Below the pieces are notes generated by a model that worked only from the letters and a program-made list of their open reading frames with translations, was not told where the DNA came from and made no database searches. Positions 26,870-37,400 of a stretch of 64,000 bases of DNA are shown piece by piece (the stretch's first letter is position 1; the number at the start of each line of letters is the position of its first letter). A program made the position numbers and the translations under genes. The stretch covers positions 1-64,000 of the forward strand of contig NZ_WRXL01000009.1 in assembly GCF_010119195.1 (NCBI RefSeq), read 5' to 3'. This DNA comes from Haloarcula salina. GTDB taxonomy: Archaea > Halobacteriota > Halobacteria > Halobacteriales > Haloarculaceae.

Positions 26870-27807
26870 TGTCCGATCTCCGTCGACGGGTAGATCCCGT
26901 TCGGTCTGAGCGTCAGGACCACGATCGCCAGCAGATAAATGCTGGCCCGGGTCATGCTCGGGACGAGTTCCGTGGCCGTCGCGAAGAACAGTCCGGCGAG
27001 GAGCGCGCCGATCACGGTTCCTCTGAGGCTGCCGACGCCGCCCATGATGACGATGACCAGCGACGGGATGATGATCTCCATCCCGATGCCGGAGGTGACG
27101 TTGAACAGCGATCCCCCGAGAACGCCGGCGAGCCCCGCGTACGCGGACCCGACGGCGAATATCAGCAGGAACGGGCGTCCGACTCGAATCCCGAGCATCT
27201 GGGCCATCTCCGAGTCCTCGGTCCCCGCGCGCACGGCGAGGCCGTAGTCGGTGTACTTGAAGAACGCGAAGATGGCGAGGATGAGGAACAGCGTGAGCGC
27301 GACGACCAGCACGCGGATCGTCGATGCCGCACTCATCCCGGGGGGCGTGCCGATCGCGGGAAGCGATATCGCGCCCGTGAGCCATTCGGGCCGGGGGTAG
27401 ATCGTCCCCGTCCGACCGAAGATGATGGCGACGACCTCCTGGGCGGCGATCAGGATGCCGAACGTCACCAGCAACTGGTCGAGGAGGTCGCGTTCGTAGA
27501 ACGGTTTCGCGACGAACCGCTCCATCACGATACCGAGGACGAAGATGACGATGGGGGTCAGTATCAACGCCGGGACGAACCCCCAGCCGAGTCCGACCTG
27601 GCCCGCTTCGCCCAGGAGCCCGCCGTACTCCTCGCTCGATGCGATGAGAAGGCCGATGTACGCACCGGCGAGGTACAGCACACCGTGAGCCATGTTCACG
27701 TATTTGAGCGACCCGAACACGATCGAGAGGCCGACCGCGACGAGCAGGTACAGGGACGCGACGCTCAAGGCGATGAACAGGAAGCCGACGATGCCGTCGA
27801 TACTCAT
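26866..27807 (-). CDS. livH: Branched-chain amino-acid-type ABC transporter permease (LivH)
   Basis: The 313-aa membrane protein shows LVAVGLSIVFGSLKYVNMAHG near the N-terminus and MGGVGSLRGTVIGALLAG near the C-terminus, the LivH pattern, with about eight helices. I start at ATG 27807 (MSIDGIVGF); GTG 27816 would add three residues. It is followed by livM with an ATGA overlap. A 241-bp gap separates it from the upstream binding-protein gene, with no obvious TATA, so it is likely read through from that promoter. Confidence 0.92.
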   Translation of the reverse strand: MSIDGIVGFLFIALSVASLYLLVAVGLSIVFGSLKYVNMAHGVLYLAGAYIGLLIASSEEYGGLLGEAGQVGLGWGFVPALILTPIVIFVLGIVMERFVAKPFYERDLLDQLLVTFGILIAAQEVVAIIFGRTGTIYPRPEWLTGAISLPAIGTPPGMSAASTIRVLVVALTLFLILAIFAFFKYTDYGLAVRAGTEDSEMAQMLGIRVGRPFLLIFAVGSAYAGLAGVLGGSLFNVTSGIGMEIIIPSLVIVIMGGVGSLRGTVIGALLAGLFFATATELVPSMTRASIYLLAIVVLTLRPNGIYPSTEIGQ

Positions 27808-28048
27808 CTCTGCCACCTCGGTACAGGTGTGATTATCCGTCTCATGGGTGTCCGATTAGTACTGATTCCATCTGGTATGTTAATCTTGCGCTTCGGTGGA
27901 CCTCGGACGGCAGAACGCGGGTATCCCGAGTCCGTCGTTCTGACACGAGACCTCTCGGGGACATCGCGGCTGAGACCTCGGAGCCCAGGTATCTGCCGCG
28001 CGTCCACTGTCCGTCGGCTGTCGGTGCGGGCCGGCGGAGTCGCCGTCG

Positions 28049-29470
28049 CTACTCGTCTCCGTAGGGGTTGTCGCCCATCGCGCAGTTGGACGCCGGGAAC
28101 TCGCTGCACTCGTAGACGAGCGGATCGGTCGTCTCGACGATCTCCGTCCGAATGCCGAGTTCATCGGCGCGATCGTCGCCGACGCCGCGCACGAGATACC
28201 ACGGCCGTTCGACCTGGTGGTCGCAGGTCCGGTACGCCGAGTCGCCCCACGCGAGGCTCCATTCGAACTCCTCGAGCGTTCGGACCACCGTCGGCGGGTG
28301 GAACGTGCCGGCCTCCTCGACCGCGGCCGCGTAGACCATCATCGACTCGTAGGTGTGCATCGAGCTCTGATTGGGCGTCTCGCCGTACTCCTCCTGATAC
28401 GCTTCGACGAACACCTGACTGGGCTCGTTGTCCGCGTTGGGGTTCCACGGCTCCATGCCGAGGACGCCCTCTGCGTCCGCACCGAGCGGGTCGAGGGTGA
28501 ACGCGCTGACGTGCGGGATGATGACGTCGACGTCGTCTGTCAGCCCCGCGTCACGCAGCTGAGCGAGGCCGCTGGCGGCGAAGTTCCCGAAGCTGGAGAA
28601 GTACAGCGTGTCGGCGCCGGAGTCTTCGAGCGCCTGGATCTGGGAGCTGTGGTCGGTCTCGCCCTCAGCGATGGCGGCACCGCCCGCGTCCTCCCACGGA
28701 CCCTGCTCTGTGAGGTACTTGCGCGCGGCGTCGCGGTTCGACTGTCCGTAAGAGTAGTCCATGTAGATGTGGAACAGCGATCGATCCTCGCCGAGAACGG
28801 CGGGCGCGGCCTCGCCCATCGCCATTCCGATGATCTCCGCGTGGAACGTCGGGTGGAAGTAGTACCGCGAGCAGTTCTCACCGGAAATCCCCGCAGAGGT
28901 GGAGTTCCCACCCATGAACGGTACTTTCTCGCGCTGTGCGACGTTCTGCATCGCCATCGTGACGGTGCTGGACATCCCGCCCGTCCAGAACTGGATGTTG
29001 TCCCGCTGGATCATCCGGTCGATGTTGTCCTGTGCGGTGTCAGCGCTCCCCGCAGTGTCGGCCTTGGACGGCTCGATCTGGTGGCCCATGATACCGCCAC
29101 CGCTCAGTCGGTCCCAGTAGTCGACGAGTCCGCCCCCGTCGTTGAGGTGCGTCACCGCCAGGTCGAAGCCCTTCTCTTGGTCCTGACCGTCGGGACCTAA
29201 CGCACCCGAAGTCGGTCCGTTGAATCCGATGGCTACGGTATCCCCTTCGGGTGGGAAGTTCCCGATAGCGGCGTACTCAGTTCCCCCGTCACCGCCTCCG
29301 CCGCTGCTGTCTCCGTTCCCGGTGCTTCCTCCGCCCCCGTCCCCGCTCCCGCCACCACCGGAACAGCCGGCGAGCCCGGCAGCGATGCCAGCGGTCCCGA
29401 TTGCTTTCAGATAGCTTCGCCTGGTCCCGTCCACCGCGTCTGCATCTCTGGTCATGTTTGGAACGTCCAT
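28049..29470 (-). CDS. Liv-type ABC transporter substrate-binding lipoprotein
   Basis: The 473-aa protein carries a twin-arginine-like signal (TRRSYLKAIGTAGIAAGLAGC) and a long Gly/Ser/Asp linker, then a type 1 periplasmic-binding fold (Peripla_BP_6): GFNGPTSGALGPDGQDQEKG, FWTGGMSSTVTMAMQ and YFSSFGNFAASGLAQLRDAG. Two extra cysteines near the C-terminus (YECSEFPASNCAMG) may be disulphide-bonded outside the cell. A TATA-like tatttaaa at 29491-29498 supports the start MDVPNMTRD at 29470 as leaderless; ATG 29455 is the alternative. Ligand unknown. Confidence 0.88.
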   Translation of the reverse strand: MDVPNMTRDADAVDGTRRSYLKAIGTAGIAAGLAGCSGGGGSGDGGGGSTGNGDSSGGGGDGGTEYAAIGNFPPEGDTVAIGFNGPTSGALGPDGQDQEKGFDLAVTHLNDGGGLVDYWDRLSGGGIMGHQIEPSKADTAGSADTAQDNIDRMIQRDNIQFWTGGMSSTVTMAMQNVAQREKVPFMGGNSTSAGISGENCSRYYFHPTFHAEIIGMAMGEAAPAVLGEDRSLFHIYMDYSYGQSNRDAARKYLTEQGPWEDAGGAAIAEGETDHSSQIQALEDSGADTLYFSSFGNFAASGLAQLRDAGLTDDVDVIIPHVSAFTLDPLGADAEGVLGMEPWNPNADNEPSQVFVEAYQEEYGETPNQSSMHTYESMMVYAAAVEEAGTFHPPTVVRTLEEFEWSLAWGDSAYRTCDHQVERPWYLVRGVGDDRADELGIRTEIVETTDPLVYECSEFPASNCAMGDNPYGDE

Positions 29471-29663
29471 GAAAGATTCGAGCAACAATCTATTTAAATC
29501 TTTTCCTATATTAATAATGTTGGATCGGTGGGGCTCGAGTACGAGCGGATTCCAACAGGTGGCATGCGAGTTATCCACAAACAATCATGTTATTGGGCCG
29601 GTCAATCCACGAGCCACCCGACCCGTCACTGAAGCGGGCGGAAGTTGGAGACACCCGCGATAA

Positions 29664-29680
29664 ATTCACATAATGCGAAT
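29664..29680. promoter_or_regulatory. IclR-type operator candidate, site 1
   Basis: ATTCACATAATGCGAAT is palindromic at 8 of 8 paired positions except one (5/13). It is the same motif as at 30704-30720 and lies about 195 bp upstream of the Liv binding-protein start. Confidence 0.6.
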
Positions 29681-29765
29681 ACTGCTGTGCCGAATCTGTT
29701 CGTCCAGGTCTCCGTCGCTCGACTCACTGCTCAGAACGGTAGGAGCGGCGACCTCACGAGTGTCC

Positions 29766-29782
29766 GTTCGCATAATACGACG
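29766..29782. promoter_or_regulatory. IclR-type operator candidate, site 2 (weak)
   Basis: GTTCGCATAATACGACG keeps the left half-site GTTCGCATAAT, while the right half is degenerate. It is 86 bp from site 1 edge to edge. Confidence 0.4.
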
Positions 29783-29865
29783 AAAGATTGTCGACGTTCT
29801 ATCGACGGTACTCGAACGATCAGATAACACGCGTACATCCGTTATCTCTTTGTGTCGACTGACGA

Positions 29866-30633
29866 CTACGAGCGGAGCGAGGATTCCAGTGACTGCACGG
29901 CGTCGAGCAACTGTTCGCCCAATTCGTGGTCGATGCGCGTTCGATCGACCCGATACTTCGGGCCGCCCACGCTCAATCCTCCGAGGACGGTGCCGTCGGC
30001 GCTGTGGATCGCTGCCCCGACGGCGACGAGTCCGGGGGCGAACTCCTCGTCGACGACGCCGTAGCCGCGGTCCGCGGTCTCCGCCAGTTCGTCGAACAGG
30101 CGCTCTCGGGCCGTGATCGTGGCCTCTGACTCCCGTGGTAGCCCCCACTTATCGATGATTCGTTCGACTCGCTTCGGGTCGAGTTCCGAGAGGATCGCCT
30201 TGCCAGCCGCCGTATTGTGGAGGTAGTACTCCGAGCGGTAGTCGGCCTCGTCTTCCTCGGTCGCCGCGTTGCCCGACGTCCCGTGGAACAGCAGCAGCCG
30301 TCCGTGTTCGAAGATGGTGAAGTTGGCTTCCTCGCCGGTCCGCTCGGCCAGGTCCTCGAGGACTGTCCTGACGGATTCGCGGCTCGGATACCGAGATCTG
30401 ACCGTCTCGCCCAGCAGGGCCACCCTGAAGCTCACGTGATACGTCCCGTCCGACTTCACCAGATATCGGCTGTCACAGAGCGTGTTGAGGTGGCTGAGGA
30501 TCGAACTCTTCGGACTCTCGACCATCCCGTCGAGCTGGGCCAGCGTCAGCCCGTCGTGTTCCAGAATCAGGGTGAGAATACGCAGGGACGTCCGGGTCGT
30601 CTTGAGGGTCCGGCCGTCGGATCGCTCGATCAT
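29866..30633 (-). CDS. IclR family transcriptional regulator
   Basis: The 255-aa protein has an N-terminal winged helix (LRILTLILEHDGLTLAQLDGM, then SPKSSILSHLNTLCDSRYL, about residues 15-70) and a C-terminal IclR effector domain with YLHNTAAGKAILSEL (about 135), EEFAPGLVAVGAAIHSADG and GGLSVGGPKYRV. IclR proteins sense small carbon compounds such as glyoxylate or pyruvate. I start at ATG 30633; the frame upstream reaches into its own operator. Matching 17-bp palindromes lie at its promoter and in front of the Liv operon, so it is the likely local controller. Confidence 0.9.
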   Translation of the reverse strand: MIERSDGRTLKTTRTSLRILTLILEHDGLTLAQLDGMVESPKSSILSHLNTLCDSRYLVKSDGTYHVSFRVALLGETVRSRYPSRESVRTVLEDLAERTGEEANFTIFEHGRLLLFHGTSGNAATEEDEADYRSEYYLHNTAAGKAILSELDPKRVERIIDKWGLPRESEATITARERLFDELAETADRGYGVVDEEFAPGLVAVGAAIHSADGTVLGGLSVGGPKYRVDRTRIDHELGEQLLDAVQSLESSLRS

Positions 30634-30664
30634 ACCGACTACATACCGCGCCGGTCTGATAACG

Positions 30665-30681
30665 ATTTCCATAATGTGAAC
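30665..30681. promoter_or_regulatory. IclR-type operator candidate, site 3
   Basis: ATTTCCATAATGTGAAC lies 32-48 bp upstream of the IclR gene start, over its probable TATA region, as expected for autoregulation. It matches site 4 at most positions. Confidence 0.55.
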
Positions 30682-30703
30682 GTCACCGTGCTACCACCCA
30701 TTT

Positions 30704-30720
30704 GTTCGCATTATGTGAAC
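30704..30720. promoter_or_regulatory. IclR-type operator candidate, site 4
   Basis: GTTCGCATTATGTGAAC is a 17-bp palindrome with one mismatched pair. With site 3 it forms a tandem pair spaced 39 bp between start points. Confidence 0.6.
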
Positions 30721-30913
30721 GTCCGTCGCAAGTACTGTCGGTACTCGGTCGTTGACAACGGACGAGAGGACTGATTCTGGCATCGAAATGGTCCGATATC
30801 TGACTCGACTGTCGGCCGGGACGAATGTGGCCCATCGCGAACGGCCTCGAAGCCGGCACCGGACGTCGAGACGAAAGTTTTTATCCGACGCCTCGTGATT
30901 GATTAACATAACC

Positions 30914-31810
30914 ATGGGCAATTCACGAGATGGACAGTCGGTGGAGTCACTGGACGAGGAGCAGTGTCTGGCGCTCCTGTCGAGTTTTCAGCGACTCACC
31001 GGCGTCGGCGTGTGGTCCCACGACGTCGCCGCCGAGGAGACCTGGTGGAGCAGGCAAGCCAAAGAGATCCACGGAATCGATCCGGGTCGGACGCTCTCGT
31101 TCGGCGAGCTCGCCGCCCGCTATACGGAGACGGATGCAGAGACGGTACGACAGCGATTTGCGGAGGCAACGTCGGAAACGAAGCCATTCACCGTCGACGT
31201 GGCGCTCACCGGAAAGGGGACGACCGAGCGGTCGATCAGGATGCGCTGTGAGCCGCGCCGGTCGGCGGACGGCACGCCGTGGCTATACGGTACCGTTCAG
31301 GACATCACCGACGTCAAGCGACGCGAACAACGCATCGAGGTGCTCCGGCAGACGAGCCAGGAGCTCCGGTCCGTGAGTTCCCGGCAGGACGTGGCGGAGA
31401 TCATCGCCGACGCCGCGAAGAACATCCTCGGCCTGGTCAACACGACGGTACGGTTGGTCGATCCGAACGACGACCTCCTGCGGACGGTCGTCGCGACCGA
31501 GGAGTGCCTGGAACGGGCCGGAGATCGACCCGACTACCCCGTGGACGAGGAGACCCCCGCCGCGCGAACGTTCCGAACCGGCGAGCCCGAACTCCACGCG
31601 GATCACGAACTCACCGAGGACGATCACAACCGGGGCGACCTCCAGTCGGGGCTGTACGTCCCGATCGGCGAACACGGCGTCCTCAGCGCCGGCGACGTCG
31701 TCCTCGACGCGTTCGCGGAGCACGACCTCGAAGCCGCCGGACTACTGGGACAACTCGGTGCGGAGGCCATCACGCGAATCGGCTGGGTAAAGCGTTCGAG
31801 GGCGGTCTGA
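30914..31810 (+). CDS. PAS-GAF sensor protein lacking an output domain
   Basis: The 298-aa protein contains a PAS fold with its C-terminal PAC segment (GVWSHDVAAEETWWSRQAKEI at about 30-50 and LYGTVQDITDVKRREQRI at about 135-150) followed by a short coiled linker and a GAF domain (about 155-290, including LVNTTVRLVDPNDDLLRTV). There is no kinase, HTH_10 or response-regulator domain afterwards. Haloarchaeal Bat-like regulators and histidine kinases usually continue past GAF, so this may be a stand-alone sensor or a truncated one. A TATA-like tttttat at 30878-30884 lies about 30 bp before ATG 30914. Confidence 0.78.
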   Translation: MGNSRDGQSVESLDEEQCLALLSSFQRLTGVGVWSHDVAAEETWWSRQAKEIHGIDPGRTLSFGELAARYTETDAETVRQRFAEATSETKPFTVDVALTGKGTTERSIRMRCEPRRSADGTPWLYGTVQDITDVKRREQRIEVLRQTSQELRSVSSRQDVAEIIADAAKNILGLVNTTVRLVDPNDDLLRTVVATEECLERAGDRPDYPVDEETPAARTFRTGEPELHADHELTEDDHNRGDLQSGLYVPIGEHGVLSAGDVVLDAFAEHDLEAAGLLGQLGAEAITRIGWVKRSRAV

Positions 31811-31958
31811 AGTCGTTCGTATCGAGTTGCGACGGACCAAATGAGTAATATGGCGGTAGCGCCCAGGTTTCGAGTAGACGGATGATGCCATTCCCCCCTG
31901 ACGAGCGTCGCACGTACCAGCACCGCCTGACGTCGTGGACTGATCCTGCTCACCGACG

Positions 31959-32912
31959 ATGTCGCTGATCGGAGCGTTCACCGGAGCCGTCGGGCCGATC
32001 CTCGCCATCTCGGCAGTCGGCTATCTGCTGACGCGGACGACCGATATCGACGTCGCGTCGCTGAACACGGTCGGGCTCTACGTGCTGGTTCCGGCGCTCG
32101 CGTTTCACAGTATCGCGACGACGCAACTGGGCGGGACGGCCGTGCTCAAACTCGGTATCGGCGTCGTCGCGTACGCGCTCGTAATGGTTGGTATCGCCTG
32201 GGTCGTCGGTCGAGCGACCGGTGAGTCGGGACCGCTGCTCGGCGCGCTGATGCTCGCGGCAGCGATTCCCAACTCCGGGTTTATCGGGATCCCGCTGTCG
32301 GAGTTCGCGTTCGGCGCGGTCGGCCGGACCACGGCCGTGTTGTACCTCACGATCCAGAACCTGATCGTCTACACGCTCGGGGTGTACATCGCCTCACAGG
32401 GGACAGATCGGAGCGTTCGCCGCTCTATCACAGAGATCTTCAGGCTGCCGCTGGTGTACGCCGTCGTCGCGGCGGTTCTCTTCCGAGCCGGGGGGTTCGT
32501 GCCGGCGGCGGACACCGCTCTCATGGACACCCTCCAACTCGTCGGCGATTCGTCGATTCCGATAATGCTTCTCATACTGGGGGTGCAACTGGCGGACACC
32601 GACGTTTCTGCCGTCTCGCGGACCGTCACGCCGTCGGTATTGAAACTCGGCGTCGCGCCGCTCGTCGGCGTCGTCATCGCGCTCGCACTCGGATTCGACG
32701 ATCCGACAGTGGCTCGCGTGTTCGTCCTGGAGTGTGCGACGCCCGCAGCCGTCATCCCGCTGGCGCTGACTATCGAATACGCCGACGGGCGCGTGATCGA
32801 GGGTATCACTGCCCCGGAGTATCTGAGCACTACGATCTACGTGACGACGGTCCTGGGCGTCGTCGTCCTGACCGTGTTAGTCGCGCTCCTCCAGTCGGGG
32901 GCCATCATCTGA
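31959..32912 (+). CDS. AEC family carrier (auxin efflux / malate permease type)
   Basis: The 317-aa protein has ten membrane helices with the family's two halves: ILAISAVGYLLTRT at the start, MLAAAIPNSGFIGIPLSEFAFG with the broken-helix Asn-Ser-Gly, and a second half with FVLECATPAAVIPLALT. AEC carriers move dicarboxylates, malate or auxin-like acids. Immediately downstream is malate synthase, so a malate or related C4 acid is plausible. It begins at ATG 31959 after a 148-bp gap from the PAS-GAF gene. Confidence 0.88.
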   Translation: MSLIGAFTGAVGPILAISAVGYLLTRTTDIDVASLNTVGLYVLVPALAFHSIATTQLGGTAVLKLGIGVVAYALVMVGIAWVVGRATGESGPLLGALMLAAAIPNSGFIGIPLSEFAFGAVGRTTAVLYLTIQNLIVYTLGVYIASQGTDRSVRRSITEIFRLPLVYAVVAAVLFRAGGFVPAADTALMDTLQLVGDSSIPIMLLILGVQLADTDVSAVSRTVTPSVLKLGVAPLVGVVIALALGFDDPTVARVFVLECATPAAVIPLALTIEYADGRVIEGITAPEYLSTTIYVTTVLGVVVLTVLVALLQSGAII

Positions 32913-32981
32913 TTAGCAGAGAGTCGGCAGAGTTCTGGGCAATAGATTTATTAGGATTCGTTCGATCTCGATAAACGAGAT

Positions 32982-34289
32982 ATGAGTGTACAGCGACACT
33001 ACGAACGCGAGTTCGTGCGGACGTTCTTTACGTCGCCGACCGCGGTAGACGGCGAAGACGATTCGGCGAAGATGCTCCGAAGCGCGGGCCAGCTCCGTGG
33101 CCTGCAGGCCCCGGACGTCTGGGTTCCGGACAACGAGGACGCGACGGCGCCGAACATGCGCGACGAGGGCGTCGAGAACATCGTCGAGGTCGTCTCGGAG
33201 CACGGTGGCGACTTCCCCGGCGAGATCCATCCCCGCGTCGTCTGGCACCGGGAGTCGCCGACCACGCGCTACCAGGGCTTCCAACAGATGCTGGAGATCG
33301 CCGACCCGGAAAACGGGGCCGTCGAGCACATCGACGGGTTCGTCATCCCGGAGGTGGGCGACGTCGACGACTGGAAGAAGGCCGACGAGTTCCTCACCAT
33401 CATCGAGCACGAGCACGGACTGTCGGAGGGGAGCCTGTCGATGTCCGTCATCGTCGAGAGCGGGGAGGCCGAACTGGCGATGGGCGATCTCCGCGACGAG
33501 ATGGGCAAGCCGTCGAACACCCTCGAACGGCTGTTCCTCCTCGTCGACGGCGAGGTGGACTACACGAAGGACATGCGAGCCATGACGCCGACCGGGGAAC
33601 TGCCGCCGTGGCCCGAACTGCGCCACAACACCTCCCGCGGGGCGAGCGCAGCGGGCCTCATCGCAGTCGACGGACCGTACGACGACATCCGCGACGACGA
33701 GGGGTACCGAGAGCGGATGACCGAGAACCGGGCGAAGGGGATGACCGGCATCTGGTCGCTCACCCCCGGACAAGTCGTCGAGGCCAACACGGCCCCGCTC
33801 CCGCCGGAGTCCGGGCGCTGGCTCCTGTCGGTGGGCGACGAGGACGTGGAACTCGACGCGGTGGACGGCCGACACGTCTACGACGGCGACGCCCTCTCTC
33901 TGGAGGAAACCGGCGACGGACAGTTCGCCCTCGAAGCCGGCGGCGACCGACTGGAACTCACGGCGGACGAACTGCGCGAGGAACTGCTGGACCGGACCGC
34001 CTACGTCCCCAGCATGAACGACATCGTCGACTCGATGGAGGAGTTCGAGGCGGCGAAAGCGGCCGGCAAGGGCGCGATCGCGATGACCCAGTCCGCCACG
34101 CTGGTCGTGGACGGCGTCACGGTCGAGATCAGCAAAGACCGAATGTGGGACGAAGCCACCTATCAGGCGTCCCAGACGCCCGTCGCGCTGTTTCAGGACG
34201 TCTACGAGCACCGGCCGGACCAACACGACGACCTCGAAGCGATGTACGGCGAAGACGTCGTCGAGCGAGCGACCGCGGTCGGAAACTGA
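32982..34289 (+). CDS. aceB: Malate synthase, haloarchaeal (HpcH/HpaI-superfamily) type
   Basis: The 435-aa protein matches my recollection of the short malate synthase of Haloferax: EFVRTFFTSPTAV, APDVWVPDNEDATAPNMRDEGVENIVE and SMSVIVESGEAELAMGDL, within a CitE-like TIM barrel using Mg2+. It condenses glyoxylate with acetyl-CoA to malate. A TATA-like gatttattag at about 32945-32954 precedes ATG 32982 by about 28 bp. No isocitrate lyase is in the window, and the next gene is a glycolate/lactate oxidase-type protein, so it may use glyoxylate made from glycolate. Confidence 0.86.
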   Translation: MSVQRHYEREFVRTFFTSPTAVDGEDDSAKMLRSAGQLRGLQAPDVWVPDNEDATAPNMRDEGVENIVEVVSEHGGDFPGEIHPRVVWHRESPTTRYQGFQQMLEIADPENGAVEHIDGFVIPEVGDVDDWKKADEFLTIIEHEHGLSEGSLSMSVIVESGEAELAMGDLRDEMGKPSNTLERLFLLVDGEVDYTKDMRAMTPTGELPPWPELRHNTSRGASAAGLIAVDGPYDDIRDDEGYRERMTENRAKGMTGIWSLTPGQVVEANTAPLPPESGRWLLSVGDEDVELDAVDGRHVYDGDALSLEETGDGQFALEAGGDRLELTADELREELLDRTAYVPSMNDIVDSMEEFEAAKAAGKGAIAMTQSATLVVDGVTVEISKDRMWDEATYQASQTPVALFQDVYEHRPDQHDDLEAMYGEDVVERATAVGN

Positions 34290-34459
34290 GCGCTCCAGTT
34301 TTTGCAGTCTGCTCCATCACCGACGCTGAGACACCGTTAGCAGGGCTATCGTCGGCGGTCCCCGCCCGTGACTGGAGTGACGGCTTCGCGCGTGTCGTGA
34401 CCGAGTCTCGTGTGAGCACGTCCCACAGGATTTAATTATTATTACTGCGGAATTCTCCT

Positions 34460-37400
34460 ATGGCCATCGAGAACGTCGACCAGTCCTGGTCAGTGCAGGA
34501 GCTCGATATCGACCGACGCGACGCCGATGCGTACCGCGAGTTGGCGACTGCCCTCCGGTCGCGCGTCGACGGCGGCGTCGAGTTCGACGAGTACGCTCGC
34601 GTCCTGTACGCGACGGACGGGAGTATCTACCGCGCCGAACCGGCCGGCGTCGTGTTTCCAACCGACGTGGACGACGTCAGGGCGGCGGTCGACGTGGCGA
34701 CGAGCCACGGCGTACCCGTCCTTCCGCGGGGGACCGGCTCGTCGCTGGCGGGACAGACCGTCGGACCGGGCTGTGTCGTCCTGGATCTGTCGCGGCACCT
34801 GACCGATATTCTCGACGTCCGCCCGGACGAACAGACGGCCCGAATCCAGCCGGGCGTCGTGCAGGACGACCTGGACGACGCGCTCGCCGAGTACGGGCTG
34901 AAGTTCGCGCCCGATCCGGCGTCGTCCAACCGCGCCTCGGTCGGCGGCGGCATCGGGAACAACTCGACCGGCGCGCACTCCGTCAGGTACGGCATCACCG
35001 ACGCTTACACCGAGGCCGTGACCGCCGTCCTCTCGGACGGGTCGGTCATCGACGCGCGGGAAGTCGTCCTCGACTCGCCCGAATGGGACGAGATCGTCTC
35101 GAAGGCCGACCGGGAGGCAGAGATTTACCGCACCGTTCGACAGGTGGTCGAGGACAACGCCGACGAGATCGAAGCCCGGTATCCGGACCTCAAGCGCCGC
35201 GTGACCGGCTACAATCTCGACCGGGTGGTCTACGAGAACGAGGACGGCGACCGAGTGATGAACCTCGCGAAGCTGTTCGTCGGCAGCGAGGGGACACTCG
35301 GCGTCATCGTCGAGGCGGAGGTGTCGCTCGTGACAGTGCCCGAGGAGACGGCGCTGGCGCTCTACTGCTTCGATACGCTGGGTGACGCGATGGAGGCCGT
35401 CCCCGTCGCGCTGGAGTACGACGTCAGCGCCGTGGAGCTGATGGACGACGAGGTGTTCCGACTCGCGGCTGACTCGGACGGCTACGCGGAGTACGTCGAA
35501 CCGATCCCGGACCGGGCGGCCGCCGCGCTCATGCTCGAATTCGACTCCGAACTCCACGACGACTTCGAGGCGGCCGTCGAACGGACGACCGAGCGGTTCG
35601 TCCGCGAGGGAGCGGCCTTCGACGTGGTCGAGGCGTACACGGCGGAGGCGCAGGACGAGCTCTGGAAGCTCCGGAAGGCGGCGATTCCGCTCCTGATGTC
35701 GCTGGACGGCGACCCCAAGCCGTACCCGTTCATCGAGGACGCCACGGTGCCGCCCGACGAACTCGCCGACTACGTCCGGAAGTTCGAAGCGGTCCTCGAC
35801 GACCACGACACGTCGGCCGCGTACTTCGCGCACGCGGGGTCCGGAACGCTCCACATCCGGCCGATCCTCAATCTCAAGGAGGAGGCCGGTATCGAAGCGA
35901 TGCACTCTATCGCGGACGACGTGACCGATCTCGTGCTCGAACACCACGGGTCGTTTTCCGGCGAGCACGGGGACGGGATGGCTCGCACGGAGTTCACCCC
36001 GAAGATGTACGGACCAGAGCTCTGGGACGCGTTCAAGCGGGTCAAGACGGCGTTCGACCCCGAGTGGTGGATGCACCCCGGGAACGTGGTCTACCGCGAC
36101 GGGCCGGCCGACATCGGACCGGACGCCGACCGCGGCGTGGGGGCGGACATGCGCCAGAACCTCCGATACGGAGCGGACTACCAGTCGCTCGAACCGCAGA
36201 CGACCCTCGACTTCGAAGACGAGGGCGGCTTTTCCACCCTCGTCGAGCTCTGTAACGGCTGTGGGACCTGTCGCCAGACCGGGGAGGAGGTGATGTGTCC
36301 GACGTACCGCGTCTCGAGGGAAGAGGTGCAGACGACGCGGGGCCGGGCGAACCTCTTGCGGTCGGCCATCAGCGGCGACCTCCCGGAGGACGAACTGCAC
36401 TCCGAGCGGTTCCAGACGGAAGTGCTCGACCTCTGTGTCGGCTGTAAGGGCTGCAAGAGCGACTGCCCTACGGGCGTCGACATGGCGAAGCTCAAGGCCG
36501 AGGTGAAACACCAGCACCACCGGGAGTCCGGGACGGACCGTCGAGAGCGACTGTTCGCCAACATCGACACGGCCTCGCGAATCGGGTCCGCGCTCGCGCC
36601 GCTATCGAACTGGGTGACCGAACTCCCCGGCGCACGCCTGGCGATGCAGAAACTGTTCGGAATCGCCCCGGAGCGGAAACTGCCGACGTTCACCAGTGAA
36701 ACGCTCGTGAACTGGTTCGAGGCGCGCGGGGGAACGACCGTCTCGCGGACCGACGCCGACCGCTCGGTGCTCCTGTTCCCGGACACCTACACGAACTACT
36801 CGTACCCGGACGCGGGGAAGGCCGCCATCGAGACGCTCGAAGCCGCGGGAGTCCACGTCGCCATCCCCGAGGACACGGCCCCGTCTGGCCGCGCGGCGTT
36901 CTCCACGGGGATGCTCGACCGCGCCCGGGAACGGGCCCGCGCCAACGTCGACCGCCTCGCGGATCGGGTCGCCGACGGGTGGGACGTCGTGTTCGTCGAA
37001 CCCTCGGACGCGGTGATGTTCCAGGACGAGTACCCCGACCTCCTGAGCGGGGACGACGTGACGGCCGTGGTCGATAACGCCTACGGCGTCATGGAGTACC
37101 TCGACACCTACCGCCTCGACGAAGCGTTACCGATCGAAGACCGCTCGCTCGGGGCCGCGGACGCGGTGAGCTATCACGGGCATTGCAATCAGAAGGGAAC
37201 GAACAAGGACCACCACGCCGTGGGCGTCATGCGCCGCGTCGGCTACGAGGTGGACCCGCTGGATTCGACGTGTTGCGGGATGGCCGGCAGCTTCGGCTAC
37301 CACGACGAGCACTACGACCTCTCGAAGTCCATCGGCCGCCTGCTGTTCGAAGACGTGGACGAGAGCGACGGCGACTACGTCGTCGCACCGGGTGGGTCCT

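Larger units (their letters stand above)
29471..29865. other. 395-bp control region between the IclR gene and the Liv operon
   Basis: No gene is supported here. It holds the TATA-like element of the binding-protein gene at 29491-29498 and two 17-bp IclR-type palindromes at 29664-29680 and 29766-29782. Short rightward frames through it overlap these sites and have no family features. Confidence 0.55.

Noticed and set aside
25727-27385. A 552-codon open frame that seems a giant livM
   Set aside because: The first 172 codons are the shadow of livH in another frame, Arg/His-rich, without membrane helices; the real start is at 26869.
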